Origin: Gallionella straubiae
Lineage (GTDB): Bacteria; Pseudomonadota; Gammaproteobacteria; Burkholderiales; Gallionellaceae
Assembly: GCF_051257895.1 (NCBI RefSeq)
Contig: NZ_CP194331.1
Location: 558,001 to 622,000, forward strand
Direction of reading: 5' to 3'
DNA: 64,000 nt
Shown here: in pieces, positions 50,200 to 62,467 of the stretch
Layout of the letters: each line of letters opens with the position of its first letter
Numbering within the stretch: position 1 is the stretch's first letter
Notes under the pieces: generated by a model
Told to the model about the DNA's origin: nothing
Seen by the model: only the letters and a program-made list of their open reading frames with translations
The model's database searches: none
Position numbers and translations under genes: made by a program

Positions 50200-50682
50200 A
50201 TGTATCCAGTTCACGATGTTGATGCAATCCTTTTGCTGGCCCTGTCGCTTGCTGCGAAGCGACGGCCGGCCGGTCTTGTCGAGATCATTGCTGCGGCCGA
50301 TCTGACTCAAGGAACGATTCCTTCCGAAACAAAATTGTCCGATTCGTTTTATCGGCTCTCCGAATACGGCTTGATCTGCGCGCAGGAGGGCGGCTATACG
50401 CTGGCGCCGGATGCGCAGCAAATGATGGCAGGCCAGCGCAAGAAAGCCGACACCCCGGAACGCATCTTCGGCATCAGGGAATTGCTCGCCGATTACCATC
50501 TCAAGGGCGAACACGCGATCATTTTATTGACGGTGGAACAACTCGCTGCGGCCATTGCGGAACATCAGGCCGCCAAAAAATCTGGTAGAAGCTGGCTGGT
50601 GCCCAAGCCCAAACCGGCAGAAGCCGACCGCAAACGCCCGGGGCAGCGCAAGCCGTTCTTTACCAAACGGCGCAAGGACTGA
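50200..50682 (+). CDS. Hypothetical protein with basic tail, upstream of dbpA
   Basis: From the ATG at 50200 the product is 160 residues, starting MYPVHDVDAILLLALSLAAK. The first 75 residues (VEIIAAADLTQGTIPSETKL, SDSFYRLSEYGLICAQEGGY) look like a winged-helix-type fold with a wing at GGYTLAPDA. The C-terminus is strongly basic (DRKRPGQRKPFFTKRRKD) and may bind nucleic acid. I do not recognise a named family. It lies 8 bp before dbpA and is probably co-transcribed with it. Confidence 0.7.
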   Translation: MYPVHDVDAILLLALSLAAKRRPAGLVEIIAAADLTQGTIPSETKLSDSFYRLSEYGLICAQEGGYTLAPDAQQMMAGQRKKADTPERIFGIRELLADYHLKGEHAIILLTVEQLAAAIAEHQAAKKSGRSWLVPKPKPAEADRKRPGQRKPFFTKRRKD

Positions 50683-50690
50683 GCGTAACC

Positions 50691-52103
<1,413 letters not shown>

Positions 52104-52170
52104 GGAGCTACGCTGCGGGTGAGCAGTGGGATGTAGAGGGAGTAGGGGTACCGTAGCTTTAGAAGATACG

Positions 52171-54024
<1,854 letters not shown>

Positions 54025-54136
54025 GGCTCAATGATAACAGAGGGCTGCGCGCAACCCGCTCCGTAAACATCAAAGCGCTACAAGGCCGAAGGACTTGTTA
54101 TCATGTGCCCCTCAAACTTAAAGAGCGGGAACGCAA

Positions 54137-54292
54137 ATGGCCAAACCAAATTACTCGTACGAGAAACGTCAGAAAGAACTCGCCAAGAAAAAGAAGCAGG
54201 AGGAGAAGCGGCAGAAGAAGGCAGCGGCACAGGGCGAGCAGCCCCAGGATGGCTCGCTGCAGCCGCCGGCGGGCGAGACACCTGCTGCTTGA
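54137..54292 (+). CDS. Small lysine-rich conserved protein (51 aa)
   Basis: An ATG at 54137 encodes MAKPNYSYEKRQKELAKKKK, then QEEKRQKKAAAQGEQPQDGS and an Ala/Pro tail. The N-terminal MAKPNYSYEKRQKELAKKKKQ pattern is one I associate with short hypothetical proteins of betaproteobacteria. The basic helix suggests nucleic-acid or ribosome contact. The gene is divergent from the ABC-F gene, with TATCAT 34 bp upstream, and lies 23 bp before the GspE-type gene. Confidence 0.7.
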   Translation: MAKPNYSYEKRQKELAKKKKQEEKRQKKAAAQGEQPQDGSLQPPAGETPAA

Positions 54293-54315
54293 GTCGTTCA
54301 TCCTGATGGCTTGCC

Positions 54316-56097
54316 ATGAATAAAGAGAATTTCATCGCCGCACAGCGTGGGCAGAAACTGACGCTGGAGTTCATCCTGCGCTGGCTGATGCGGGACGGCA
54401 TGGTGGCGGAGGAGGATGCGAGCCGGCTCATGAGGAGCCACAAGGCCGACCACATCCATCCGCTGGCGGTGATCGGCGAGCAGAAATGGCGCAATCTGCT
54501 GCCGCCCAACAAGCTGCTCACTACCGAGTTCCTCACCGAATGGCTGGCGGCGCATCTCGGCATGCCGTATTTTCACATCGATCCGCTGCAGCTGAATTTC
54601 GCCGGCATCGCCAGCATCATTTCCAAGTCCTACGCCGAGCGGCTCAAGATCATGCCGGTCGGGCTAGGCGAGCGCGAGGTGAGCATCGCCACCGCCGAAC
54701 CCTTCCTCACCGACTGGGTGGCGGACCTGGAGCGCATCCTCAACCTGAAGATCAGGCTGGTGCTGGCCAGCCCGCTCGACATCAACCACTACCTGCCGGA
54801 AATATACAGCCTCGCGAGTTCGGTGCAGCTTGCCAGCAAGGCCAGGGCGGGGCAGGCCATCGGGGTGCAGAACTTCGAGCAACTGGTCGAACTGGGCAAG
54901 AACAAGAACCTCGACGCCAACGAGCAGCATGTGGTGACGCTGGTGGACTGGCTGTTCAAGTACGCCTTCGAGCAGCGCGCCAGCGACATCCACCTGGAGC
55001 CGCGCCGCGACCTCGGCATTGTGCGCTTCCGCATCGACGGGGTGCTGCACCAGGTCTACCAGCTGCCGATGCCCGTCACCAACGCCATCACCAACCGCAT
55101 CAAGCTGCTGGGGCGCATGGACATGGTGGAGAAGCGCCGGCCGCAGGATGGACGCATCAAGACGGTCAGCGCGGAGGGCGATGAGATCGAACTGCGCCTC
55201 TCCACGATGCCGACCGCCTTCGGCGAGAAGCTGGTGATGCGCATCTTCGACCCGGAAATCCTGGTGAAAAATTTCACCGATCTCGGCTTTTCGCGCGAGC
55301 AGACCGCACTGTGGAACGGCTGGACGAGCCAGCCCAACGGCATCATCCTGGTGACTGGCCCGACCGGCTCCGGCAAGACCACCACGCTGTATTCCACGCT
55401 GAAGCAGCTCGCCACGCCGGAGGTGAACGTCTGCACGGTGGAAGACCCGATCGAAATGATCGAGCCGGCGTTCAACCAGATGCAGGTGCAGCACAACATC
55501 GGCCTGAATTTTGCCGACGGCGTGCGCACCCTGCTGCGGCAGGATCCGGACATCATCATGGTGGGCGAAATCCGCGACGCGGAAACTGCCGAGATGGCGA
55601 TCCAGGCGGCGCTCACCGGCCATCTGGTGCTGTCGTCGCTGCATACCAACGACGCGCCTTCCGCGATCACGCGATTGCTCGAACTGGGCGTGCCGGCCTA
55701 TCTGCTCAATTCGACGCTGCTGGGCGTGATGGCGCAACGCCTGGCGCGCACGCTGTGCCCGCATTGCAAGGCTGCGGGCGAAATCAGCGACGAGGCCTGG
55801 CAGGAACTGGTCTCACCGTGGAAGGCCGCCAAGCCCGCTCAGGTCAATGCCGCCATCGGCTGCCTCGAATGCCGCATGACCGGCTATCGCGGGCGCACCG
55901 GCATCTACGAGATGCTGCCGCTCAGCATGGAAATGAAAAAGCTGGTGGTCAGGGATGCCGAACTCGCCAAGATCAAGGCGCTGGCGAGACGCGAGGGCAT
56001 GAAGCCGCTGCGCCTCAACGGGGCGGAAAAGGTCGCGGCAGGGCTGACCACGGTGGAGGAGATCATCAAAATCGCGCCGCCGCCGGATCATGAATAG
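54316..56097 (+). CDS. GspE/PilB-family type II secretion/pilus ATPase
   Basis: The 593-residue cytoplasmic ATPase would power a type II secretion system or type IV pilus-like machine. It has an N-terminal T2SSE/MshEN-type domain (about 55-150), the Walker A loop GPTGSGKTTTLYS near residue 348, Asp box VCTVEDPIEM, Walker B IIMVGEIRDAETAE, the His box and a tetracysteine zinc site (CPHC near 481; CLEC near 517). No other secretion genes are adjacent, so it may be an orphan serving a system elsewhere. Confidence 0.9.
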   Translation: MNKENFIAAQRGQKLTLEFILRWLMRDGMVAEEDASRLMRSHKADHIHPLAVIGEQKWRNLLPPNKLLTTEFLTEWLAAHLGMPYFHIDPLQLNFAGIASIISKSYAERLKIMPVGLGEREVSIATAEPFLTDWVADLERILNLKIRLVLASPLDINHYLPEIYSLASSVQLASKARAGQAIGVQNFEQLVELGKNKNLDANEQHVVTLVDWLFKYAFEQRASDIHLEPRRDLGIVRFRIDGVLHQVYQLPMPVTNAITNRIKLLGRMDMVEKRRPQDGRIKTVSAEGDEIELRLSTMPTAFGEKLVMRIFDPEILVKNFTDLGFSREQTALWNGWTSQPNGIILVTGPTGSGKTTTLYSTLKQLATPEVNVCTVEDPIEMIEPAFNQMQVQHNIGLNFADGVRTLLRQDPDIIMVGEIRDAETAEMAIQAALTGHLVLSSLHTNDAPSAITRLLELGVPAYLLNSTLLGVMAQRLARTLCPHCKAAGEISDEAWQELVSPWKAAKPAQVNAAIGCLECRMTGYRGRTGIYEMLPLSMEMKKLVVRDAELAKIKALARREGMKPLRLNGAEKVAAGLTTVEEIIKIAPPPDHE

Positions 56098-56181
56098 CCC
56101 TGACCTGAAAGCAGGAATTCCGGTTAATCAAATAGATGGCGGCAAAAGCGGGGCGGGACGGGCGATTTTTAGCGGTTTTCG

Positions 56182-56210
56182 TTTGGAATTTCCGGCAACT
56201 TTGATACAAT
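56182..56210 (+). promoter_or_regulatory. Extended -10 promoter of acpP
   Basis: TGATACAAT (TG-N-TACAAT) ends at 56210, with a weak -35 TTTGGA 17 bases upstream. The acpP start is 41 bp further. Confidence 0.6.
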
Positions 56211-56250
56211 CCCGTCCGCTTTTTTAACTTAAACTAGGTGGGAGATATAA

Positions 56251-56484
56251 ATGTCTATTGAACAACGCGTTAAAAAGATCGTCGCCGAACAGCTTGGCGT
56301 GAACGAATCGGAAGTCAAGAATGAATCTTCTTTCGTCAACGATCTGGGTGCTGATTCTCTGGATACCGTAGAGCTGGTGATGGCTCTGGAAGAAGAATTC
56401 GAATGCGAAATCCCCGATGAAGACGCGGAAAAAATCACCACCGTCCAGCAAGCCATCGACTACGTCTTGGCGCATCAAAAGTAA
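56251..56484 (+). CDS. acpP: Acyl carrier protein
   Basis: The 77-residue acidic ACP carries growing acyl chains on a phosphopantetheine arm attached to the Ser in DLGADSLDTVELVMALEE. It begins MSIEQRVKKIVAEQLGVNES. A GTGGGAG site precedes the ATG. Its codon use is more AT-rich than its neighbours, as expected for a highly expressed gene. fabF follows after 36 bp. Confidence 0.98.
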   Translation: MSIEQRVKKIVAEQLGVNESEVKNESSFVNDLGADSLDTVELVMALEEEFECEIPDEDAEKITTVQQAIDYVLAHQK

Positions 56485-56520
56485 TTCCCTCCTTTATTTC
56501 GTTTGTTAAACGGAGTCAGT

Positions 56521-57753
56521 TTGTCTAAACGCAGAGTCGTCATTACCGGGCTGGGGATCATTTCCCCGGTCGGGATCGGAATTCCTACTGTCTGGCAGAA
56601 CATCGTCGCGGGTAAGCCCGGCATTACCCGGATCACCCGCTTCGATGCCAGCGCGCTGGCCGCGCAGATCGCCGGCGAGGTGAAGGATTTTGACGTTACG
56701 CAGTACATTCCCGCCAAGGATGCGCGCCGCATGGACCGCTTCATCCATTTCGGCCTGGTGGCCGGCATGGAGGCGTTCAAGGATGCCGGGCTGGAAGTCA
56801 CCGAGCAGAATGCCGAGCGCATCGGCGTGAACATCGGCTCCGGCATCGGCGGTTTGCCGATGATCGAGGAAACGCATAACGATTTTCTCGCCGCAGGCCC
56901 GCGCAAAATCTCGCCGTTTTTCATCCCGGGCACGATCATCAACATGATTTCCGGCAACCTGTCCGTGATGTACGGGCTGAAGGGCCCGAACCTGGCGATG
57001 GTCTCCGCCTGCACCACCGGCACGCATTGCATCGGCGAGTCGGCGCGCATCATTGAGTACGGCGATGCGGATGTGATGATTGCGGGCGGTGCCGAAGCGA
57101 CGATCAGCCCGCTGGCAGTGGGCGGCTTTGCAGCAGCACGCGCGCTCAGCACGCGCAACGACGATCCGGCCACCGCCAGCCGCCCTTGGGACAAGGACCG
57201 CGACGGCTTCGTTATCGGCGAAGGCGCAGGGGTGATGGTGCTGGAAGAATACGAGCACGCCAAGGCGCGTGGCGCAAAGATTTACGCGGAACTGGCGGGC
57301 TACGGCATGAGCGGCGACGCCTACCATATCACCTCGCCGAATACCGACGGCCCGAAGCGCAGCATGTTGTATGCATTGCGCAATGCCGGGCTGAATCCAC
57401 AGGACGTGCAGTATATCAACGCGCACGGCACTTCGACGCCGCTGGGCGACAAGAACGAAACCGACGCGATCAAGCTGGCCTTCGGCGACTACGCCAGGAA
57501 GCTGGTAGTGAGCTCCACCAAGTCGATGACCGGCCATCTGCTGGGCGGCGCGGGCGGCATCGAGTCGGTATTCTGCGCCCTGGCGGTACACCATCAGATT
57601 GCGCCGCCAACAATCAATGTCTTCGAGCAGGATCCGGAGTGCGATCTGGACTGTTGCGCGAATACCGCCCGCAACATGAAGATTGATGTCGCGGTCAATA
57701 ACAACTTCGGCTTCGGCGGAACCAACGGCTCGCTGGTATTCCGTAAGCTTTAA
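56521..57753 (+). CDS. fabF: FabF, 3-oxoacyl-ACP synthase II
   Basis: FabF extends acyl-ACPs by condensation with malonyl-ACP. From a TTG at 56521 (SKRRVVITGLGIISPVG), behind CGGAG, it has 410 residues. The catalytic Cys lies in VSACTTGTHCIGE near 164; the His residues are in NAHGTSTPLGDKNE and STKSMTGHLLGGAGG; NNFGFGGTN is at the end. The TTG at 56503 lacks a ribosome site. Confidence 0.96.
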   Translation: MSKRRVVITGLGIISPVGIGIPTVWQNIVAGKPGITRITRFDASALAAQIAGEVKDFDVTQYIPAKDARRMDRFIHFGLVAGMEAFKDAGLEVTEQNAERIGVNIGSGIGGLPMIEETHNDFLAAGPRKISPFFIPGTIINMISGNLSVMYGLKGPNLAMVSACTTGTHCIGESARIIEYGDADVMIAGGAEATISPLAVGGFAAARALSTRNDDPATASRPWDKDRDGFVIGEGAGVMVLEEYEHAKARGAKIYAELAGYGMSGDAYHITSPNTDGPKRSMLYALRNAGLNPQDVQYINAHGTSTPLGDKNETDAIKLAFGDYARKLVVSSTKSMTGHLLGGAGGIESVFCALAVHHQIAPPTINVFEQDPECDLDCCANTARNMKIDVAVNNNFGFGGTNGSLVFRKL

Positions 57754-57767
57754 CCTCTCCCTCCGCG

Positions 57768-58592
57768 ATGCTGGTCAACGGTGTACCCGGTAACTCGATC
57801 AGCATCCGCGACCGGGGCCTGCTCTACGGCGACGGGGTATTCCGCACCCTGCGTGCCGCCAAGGGCAAGGCGCTGCACTGGCCCCTGCATTTCCTCAAAC
57901 TCCAGCATGACTGCGCCGCGCTCGGCATAAGCTGCCCGGGCGAGGCGCTGCTTCGCGCCGAACTGGATCAGGTGCTCGCACAGCATCCGGACGGTGTGGT
58001 GAAGCTGATCGTCACGCGCGGCGAGGGTACACGCGGATACACGCCGCCCGCCGATGTTGTGCCCACGCGTATCTGGGATTTTTCGCCGCTGCCGGACTAT
58101 CCGTCGCAATGGTCGACTGAAGGCATCAAGGCGCATGTGTGCAGTCTGCGCCTGGCCGCACAGCCTCGCCTTGCCGGCGTCAAACACCTCAACCGCCTGG
58201 AAAACGTGCTGGCCGCAGCCGAGCTGAGCGCGGCGCAACAGCACGACGGCCAGCTTGCCGAGGGGCTGTTGCTGGATGCCGAGGGGCATCTGATCGAGGG
58301 TGCGCGCAGCAACCTGTTCCTGGTGTTGCAGGGGGAACTGGTTACGCCCGATCTGTCGCGCTGCGGTACGGCGGGAATGCAGCGCGAACGAGTCATGGCT
58401 TGGGCCTCGCAGCATGGTGTCACGCTGCAGGTGCGCGATGTTGCACTGGAGGAGGCGCTGCAAGCCGACGAATTGTTCCTCGTGAACAGCGTCATCGGGC
58501 TGTGGCCGGTGCGCGAGCTCGGGCAGTGCAGTTGGGGCCATTTTCCGGTTGCCGCGCGCATCCGCCACGACCTTGAGCGGATGGATGCATGA
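57768..58592 (+). CDS. pabC: PabC, aminodeoxychorismate lyase
   Basis: PabC is the PLP enzyme releasing p-aminobenzoate for folate synthesis. The 274-residue fold-IV protein has RDRGLLYGDGVFRTLRAAKG, the PLP Lys in LAGVKHLNRLENVLAA and EGARSNLFLVLQGELVTPDL. Its end overlaps mltG (ATGA). The order acpP-fabF-pabC-mltG-tmk-holB is the common proteobacterial one. Confidence 0.94.
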   Translation: MLVNGVPGNSISIRDRGLLYGDGVFRTLRAAKGKALHWPLHFLKLQHDCAALGISCPGEALLRAELDQVLAQHPDGVVKLIVTRGEGTRGYTPPADVVPTRIWDFSPLPDYPSQWSTEGIKAHVCSLRLAAQPRLAGVKHLNRLENVLAAAELSAAQQHDGQLAEGLLLDAEGHLIEGARSNLFLVLQGELVTPDLSRCGTAGMQRERVMAWASQHGVTLQVRDVALEEALQADELFLVNSVIGLWPVRELGQCSWGHFPVAARIRHDLERMDA

Positions 58593-59569
58593 TGCGGAAG
58601 CTCTTCGCCCTGATCGTTTTGCTGGCGCTGCTCACCACGGCAGGAGGAGGCTACTACGCCCTCCGCCCGCTGCCGCTGCCCGCCACGCCGTTCGAGTTTA
58701 CGCTGAAACAGGGCAGCAGCCTGAAGGGCATGGCGCGGGACATGGGGCAGGCCGGACTGCTGGAACAGGACTGGGCGTTCGTCTGGCTGGCGCGCCTCTT
58801 GGGTAAATCGGGGCAGCTCAAGGCCGGCAAATACGCGCTGGTGCATCCGGTTTCACCGCTGGAATTGTTGAACATTCTCGACAAGGGGCTGGTCGTCCAG
58901 GGACAGGTCAGCGTCATCGAGGGTTGGACATTCAGGCAGCTGCGCGCCGCGCTGGACGCCAGCCCGGACGTCGCGCATGACACCATGAACCTGACTGACT
59001 CGGAAATCCTGCAGCGCATCGGTGCGGCGGAAAGCCATCCCGAGGGACTGTTTTTCCCCGACACTTATAATTTCGCCTCCGGCAGCAGCGACTTGGCAAT
59101 CATCAAGAGCGCCTACCAGTCCATGCAGCGGAATTTGCAGGAGGCATGGGCGGCGCGCGAGCCGGGGCTACCGTTGCAAACCCCTTATCAGGCGCTGATC
59201 CTGGCTTCCATCGTCGAGAAGGAGACCGGCGCACCCGGCGACCGCGGAATGATCGCCGGGGTGTTCATCAACCGCCTGCGCAAGGGGATGCTGCTGCAAA
59301 CCGACCCGACCGTGATCTACGGGCTGGGCGAAAAATTCGACGGCAACCTGCGCAAGCGCGACCTGCTGGCCGATACCGCTTACAATACCTACACGCGCGG
59401 CGGACTAACACCCACACCGATTGCCTTGCCGGGCAGGGCCGCGTTGCAGGCGACGCTGCACCCGGCAAAAACCGACGCGCTATACTTCGTGGCGCGCGGC
59501 GACGGGAGTTCGCAATTTTCCGCCAGCCTGGCCGAACATAACCGGGCGGTGAATCAATACCAGAAATGA
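58589..59569 (+). CDS. mltG: MltG, endolytic murein transglycosylase
   Basis: MltG is an inner-membrane lytic transglycosylase thought to end glycan strand synthesis. The 326-residue protein has one N-terminal membrane helix (LFALIVLLALLTTAGGGYYA), a LysM-like segment, and the YceG domain with PEGLFFPDTYNF, the catalytic Glu in ASIVEKETG near residue 213 and LQTDPTVIYGLG. Its stop overlaps tmk. Confidence 0.95.
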   Translation: MMRKLFALIVLLALLTTAGGGYYALRPLPLPATPFEFTLKQGSSLKGMARDMGQAGLLEQDWAFVWLARLLGKSGQLKAGKYALVHPVSPLELLNILDKGLVVQGQVSVIEGWTFRQLRAALDASPDVAHDTMNLTDSEILQRIGAAESHPEGLFFPDTYNFASGSSDLAIIKSAYQSMQRNLQEAWAAREPGLPLQTPYQALILASIVEKETGAPGDRGMIAGVFINRLRKGMLLQTDPTVIYGLGEKFDGNLRKRDLLADTAYNTYTRGGLTPTPIALPGRAALQATLHPAKTDALYFVARGDGSSQFSASLAEHNRAVNQYQK

Positions 59570-60189
59570 GCAAATTTATAACTTTTGAGGGGGTCGATGG
59601 GGCAGGCAAAAGCACCCATCTGGGGTGGTTCGCCGAGGCGTTGCGCCAACGTGGCCCCGACGTGCTGGTCACTCGCGAACCGGGCGGCACGCCGCTCGGC
59701 GAGCAATTGCGCGAAATCCTGCTGAACCAGCCGATGAGCATTGGCACCGAGGCGCTGCTGATGTTTGCGGCTCGCTTGGAGCACATTGAGCAAGTCATCA
59801 AGCCGGCGCTGCACGCGGGCAAATGGGTGATTTCAGACCGTTTCAGCGATGCCAGCTTCGCCTATCAGGGCGGCGGCAGGGGGCTGGACTGGAGTAAGCT
59901 GAGCCAGCTCGAGCAATGGGTGCACCCCGACCTGCAGCCCGATCTCACGCTGTTTTTCGATGTCCCGGTCGAGGTCGCGCAGCAACGCCTGAGATCGCCT
60001 GACAGCACAAGGCCGAACAATACCTCGCTCGATCGCTTCGAACAGGAGCAGGCCGATTTCTTCGAGCGGGTGCGCGCCGGCTACCACAAGCGCGTGCAAC
60101 AAAATCCACAGCGTTATGTCGTCATCGATGCGGCTCTGCCCATGGATGCAGTTAAACAAAAACTCAAAGAAATCATTCTATCGCTTTGA
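59566..60189 (+). CDS. tmk: Thymidylate kinase
   Basis: Tmk phosphorylates dTMP to dTDP. The 207-residue enzyme has the P-loop FEGVDGAGKST, the DR(E/Y)-type motif TREPGGTPLGEQLR, and SDRFSDASFAYQGGGRGLDW. It starts in a 4-bp overlap with mltG and ends 1 bp before holB. Confidence 0.96.
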   Translation: MSKFITFEGVDGAGKSTHLGWFAEALRQRGPDVLVTREPGGTPLGEQLREILLNQPMSIGTEALLMFAARLEHIEQVIKPALHAGKWVISDRFSDASFAYQGGGRGLDWSKLSQLEQWVHPDLQPDLTLFFDVPVEVAQQRLRSPDSTRPNNTSLDRFEQEQADFFERVRAGYHKRVQQNPQRYVVIDAALPMDAVKQKLKEIILSL

Positions 60190-60190
60190 T

Positions 60191-61204
60191 ATGAATAATA
60201 TATATCCTTGGCAAAAAAGTGACTGGGCGCGCTTGCAGGAGCTGCGCAAGCGCCCGCCGCATGGCCTGCTCTTCAAGGGAAGCAAGGGGATAGGCAAGTT
60301 CGACTTGGCGATGAATTTTGCCCAGAGCCTGCTGTGCCAGCACCCCGATGAAACCGGTTTTGCCTGCGGGCAATGCCCTTCCTGCCACTGGTTTTCCCAA
60401 GGCTCGCACCCGGATTTTTGCCTGCTGCAACCGGATGCCTTGAGCCAGGATGGCGAGGAGGGTGATGATTCCAAGTCCGCATCCGGCAAGAAACCCAGCA
60501 AACAGATTTCCGTCGACCAGGTGCGCGGATTGGCCGATTTTTCCGGCATGTCCGCCCATCAGGGCGGCCGGCGCGTGGTCGTCATCCACCCCGCCGAGGC
60601 GATGAACACCAATGCCGCGAATGCCTTGCTGAAGAGCCTTGAAGAGCCCTCGCCGGGCCTGCTGTTCATCCTGGTGTCGCACAAACCGCAGCAATTGCTG
60701 CCGACCATCCTGAGCCGCTGCCTGTCGTTCGTCTTGCCCGCGCCCGATGCCGAAAGCGCCGCACGCTGGCTGGCAGAGCAGGGCGTGAAGAACCCAGCCG
60801 AAGCCCTCGCGGCCTCCGGCTTCGCGCCGCTGCAGGCCGCCCAACTGGACGAACAACTGGGCAGCGAGGAACGCGACAAGTTGCTGCGCGCCGTGCGCCA
60901 ACCCGCCGCGCTGGACGTATTCGCGCTGGCCGAGGCCTTACAGAAAACCGAACAGGTGGTGGTCGTGCAATGGCTGCAGCAATGGAGCTACGACCTGAGC
61001 GCGATGAAGCTGGCGGGCAAGCTGCGCTACCATCCCAGCGAAGAGGCCGCCATCAGGAAGCTGGTCGAACCCGTCGCACCCCTGAACCTCGCACGACTGC
61101 AAAGCTACCTGCAAGGCGCGAAACGCGAGGCGCAACATACACTCAATCCCAAGCTGTTTCTGGAGTCGCTGCTGTTCTCCTACCGCCAGCTCATGCTCCA
61201 CTAA
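60191..61204 (+). CDS. holB: DNA polymerase III delta' subunit
   Basis: HolB is a clamp-loader subunit. The 337-residue AAA+ protein starts MNNIYPWQKSDWARLQEL, has a non-canonical P-loop (FKGSKGIGKFDLAM, as usual for delta'), and a zinc module with CQHPDETGFACGQCPSC. NTNAANALLKSLEEPSPGLL and the SRC motif in ILSRCLSF follow. The ATG at 60191 directly follows tmk; longer readings lie inside tmk. Confidence 0.94.
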   Translation: MNNIYPWQKSDWARLQELRKRPPHGLLFKGSKGIGKFDLAMNFAQSLLCQHPDETGFACGQCPSCHWFSQGSHPDFCLLQPDALSQDGEEGDDSKSASGKKPSKQISVDQVRGLADFSGMSAHQGGRRVVVIHPAEAMNTNAANALLKSLEEPSPGLLFILVSHKPQQLLPTILSRCLSFVLPAPDAESAARWLAEQGVKNPAEALAASGFAPLQAAQLDEQLGSEERDKLLRAVRQPAALDVFALAEALQKTEQVVVVQWLQQWSYDLSAMKLAGKLRYHPSEEAAIRKLVEPVAPLNLARLQSYLQGAKREAQHTLNPKLFLESLLFSYRQLMLH

Positions 61205-61206
61205 AC

Positions 61207-61986
61207 ATGTCGTTCATTGATTCCCACTGCCATCTCGATTTCCCCGGGCTGGCCGAAAACCTCCCCGATGTGCTGGCGCAGATGCGCCATAACGACGTGG
61301 CCGGCGCGCTGTGTGTTTCGGTCAACCTGGCGGAATTTCCGCAGGTGCTGGCGCTGGCCGAACAGCATCCGAACATCTACGCATCGGTGGGGGTGCATCC
61401 CGATTACGAAGGCGTCGAAGAGCCCGATGCTGCGCGCCTGGTCGAGCTGGCGCGGCATCCCAGGGTGATCGCCATCGGTGAGACCGGCCTGGATTATTTT
61501 CGGCTGAAGGGTGACCTCGAATGGCAGCGCACGCGCTTCCGCAACCACATCCGCGCCGCGCGCGAATGCGGCAAGCCGCTCATCGTCCATACCCGTGAGG
61601 CGGCTGCGGATACCCTGCGCATCATGGCGGAAGAAAATGCGGCCGAAGCGGGCGGGGTCATGCACTGTTTCACCGAAACCTGGGAAGTGGCCGAAGCCGC
61701 GCTGGCGATGGGGTTTTACATCTCCTTTTCCGGCATCGTCACCTTCAAGAATGCCAAACAGATCAAGGATGTGGCGCAACGCACGCCGCTTGAGCGCATC
61801 CTGATCGAAACTGACGCCCCCTATCTGGCGCCCGTACCGCACCGCGGCAAGCTCAACCAGCCGGCCTACGTGAGGCATGTCGCCGAGGAAATCGCCTCGT
61901 TGCGCGGCATCTCCGTCGATGAAGTGGGGCGGCGCACCACGGGGAATTTCGAGCGATTATTCAAGGTAAGGGAATTTGAAAAGTGA
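61207..61986 (+). CDS. TatD-family metal-dependent hydrolase
   Basis: The 259-residue TIM-barrel DNase/hydrolase has all metal ligands: the HxH in FIDSHCHLDF, Glu in AIGETGLDYF, His in LIVHTREAA and VMHCFTE, and Asp in IETDAPYLAP. Length and order match YcfH/TatD proteins, which commonly follow holB. Start ATG at 61207, 2 bp after the holB stop; the reading from 60970 is out of frame within holB. Confidence 0.94.
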   Translation: MSFIDSHCHLDFPGLAENLPDVLAQMRHNDVAGALCVSVNLAEFPQVLALAEQHPNIYASVGVHPDYEGVEEPDAARLVELARHPRVIAIGETGLDYFRLKGDLEWQRTRFRNHIRAARECGKPLIVHTREAAADTLRIMAEENAAEAGGVMHCFTETWEVAEAALAMGFYISFSGIVTFKNAKQIKDVAQRTPLERILIETDAPYLAPVPHRGKLNQPAYVRHVAEEIASLRGISVDEVGRRTTGNFERLFKVREFEK

Positions 61987-62005
61987 ATTTTTACCAGTGC
62001 AAATG

Positions 62006-62033
62006 TTGACAGACATTCGAATATCCCTATAAT
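62006..62033 (+). promoter_or_regulatory. Consensus sigma-70 promoter of the tRNA genes
   Basis: TTGACA (62006-62011), a 16-base spacer and TATAAT (62028-62033) form a consensus promoter 14 bp before tRNA-Gly. Confidence 0.85.
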
Positions 62034-62047
62034 GCGCAACTCGTTTT

Positions 62048-62123
62048 GCGGGAATAGCTCAGTTGGTAGAGCGCAACCTTGCCAAGGTTGAGGTCGAGAG
62101 TTCGAGACTCTTTTCCCGCTCCA
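62048..62123 (+). tRNA. tRNA-Gly (anticodon GCC)
   Basis: The 76-nt sequence folds as a full cloverleaf: acceptor GCGGGAA/TTCCCGC, D-arm AGCTCAGTTGGTAGAGC, anticodon loop CTTGCCAAG with GCC, T-arm with GTTCGAGAC, and encoded CCA. Confidence 0.97.
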
Positions 62124-62129
62124 AACAAC

Positions 62130-62158
62130 TAAGGGAAAGCATCTCCTGCTTTCCCTTA
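62130..62158 (+). terminator. 12-bp perfect hairpin between tRNA-Gly and tRNA-Cys
   Basis: Arms TAAGGGAAAGCA and TGCTTTCCCTTA with a TCTCC loop. There is only a short AT-rich tail, so it may act as a processing signal or weak terminator. Confidence 0.5.
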
Positions 62159-62186
62159 ATCATTTCAAGCCAGTGTTCCTCGGCAC

Positions 62187-62260
62187 GGCGCGGTAGCAAA
62201 GCGGTTATGCACCGGATTGCAAATCCGTGTAGGTCGGTTCGACTCCGGCCCGCGCCTCCA
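62187..62260 (+). tRNA. tRNA-Cys (anticodon GCA)
   Basis: The 74-nt sequence has acceptor GGCGCGG/CCGCGCC, anticodon stem CCGGA/TCCGT (one wobble pair) with GCA in the loop, T-arm GTCGGTTCGACTCCGGC and encoded CCA. Confidence 0.96.
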
Positions 62261-62271
62261 GTCCAGAAGCC

Positions 62272-62301
62272 AGAAACCACGCCATTTCAGGCGTGGTTTC
62301 T
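62272..62301 (+). terminator. 12-bp perfect hairpin after tRNA-Cys
   Basis: Arms AGAAACCACGCC and GGCGTGGTTTCT with an ATTTCA loop lie 11 bp after the tRNA. The T-rich end of the stem (GGTTTCT) and the following GCTTTG may serve for termination. Confidence 0.6.
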
Positions 62302-62467
62302 GCTTTGGGCCTTGGGCGCAGCGATCGGTAAGCTTTGCACCTCATCTACATAGTATTACCTATTGAGCCATGAGGGTGCCTAAGTTAGATTCCCAATAGT
62401 CATGGCGACTTGCAAAAGACCGCAATGTGCGCAGCCCAGCGTTAGCCCTTAACTTCAGGAGGTTCGC

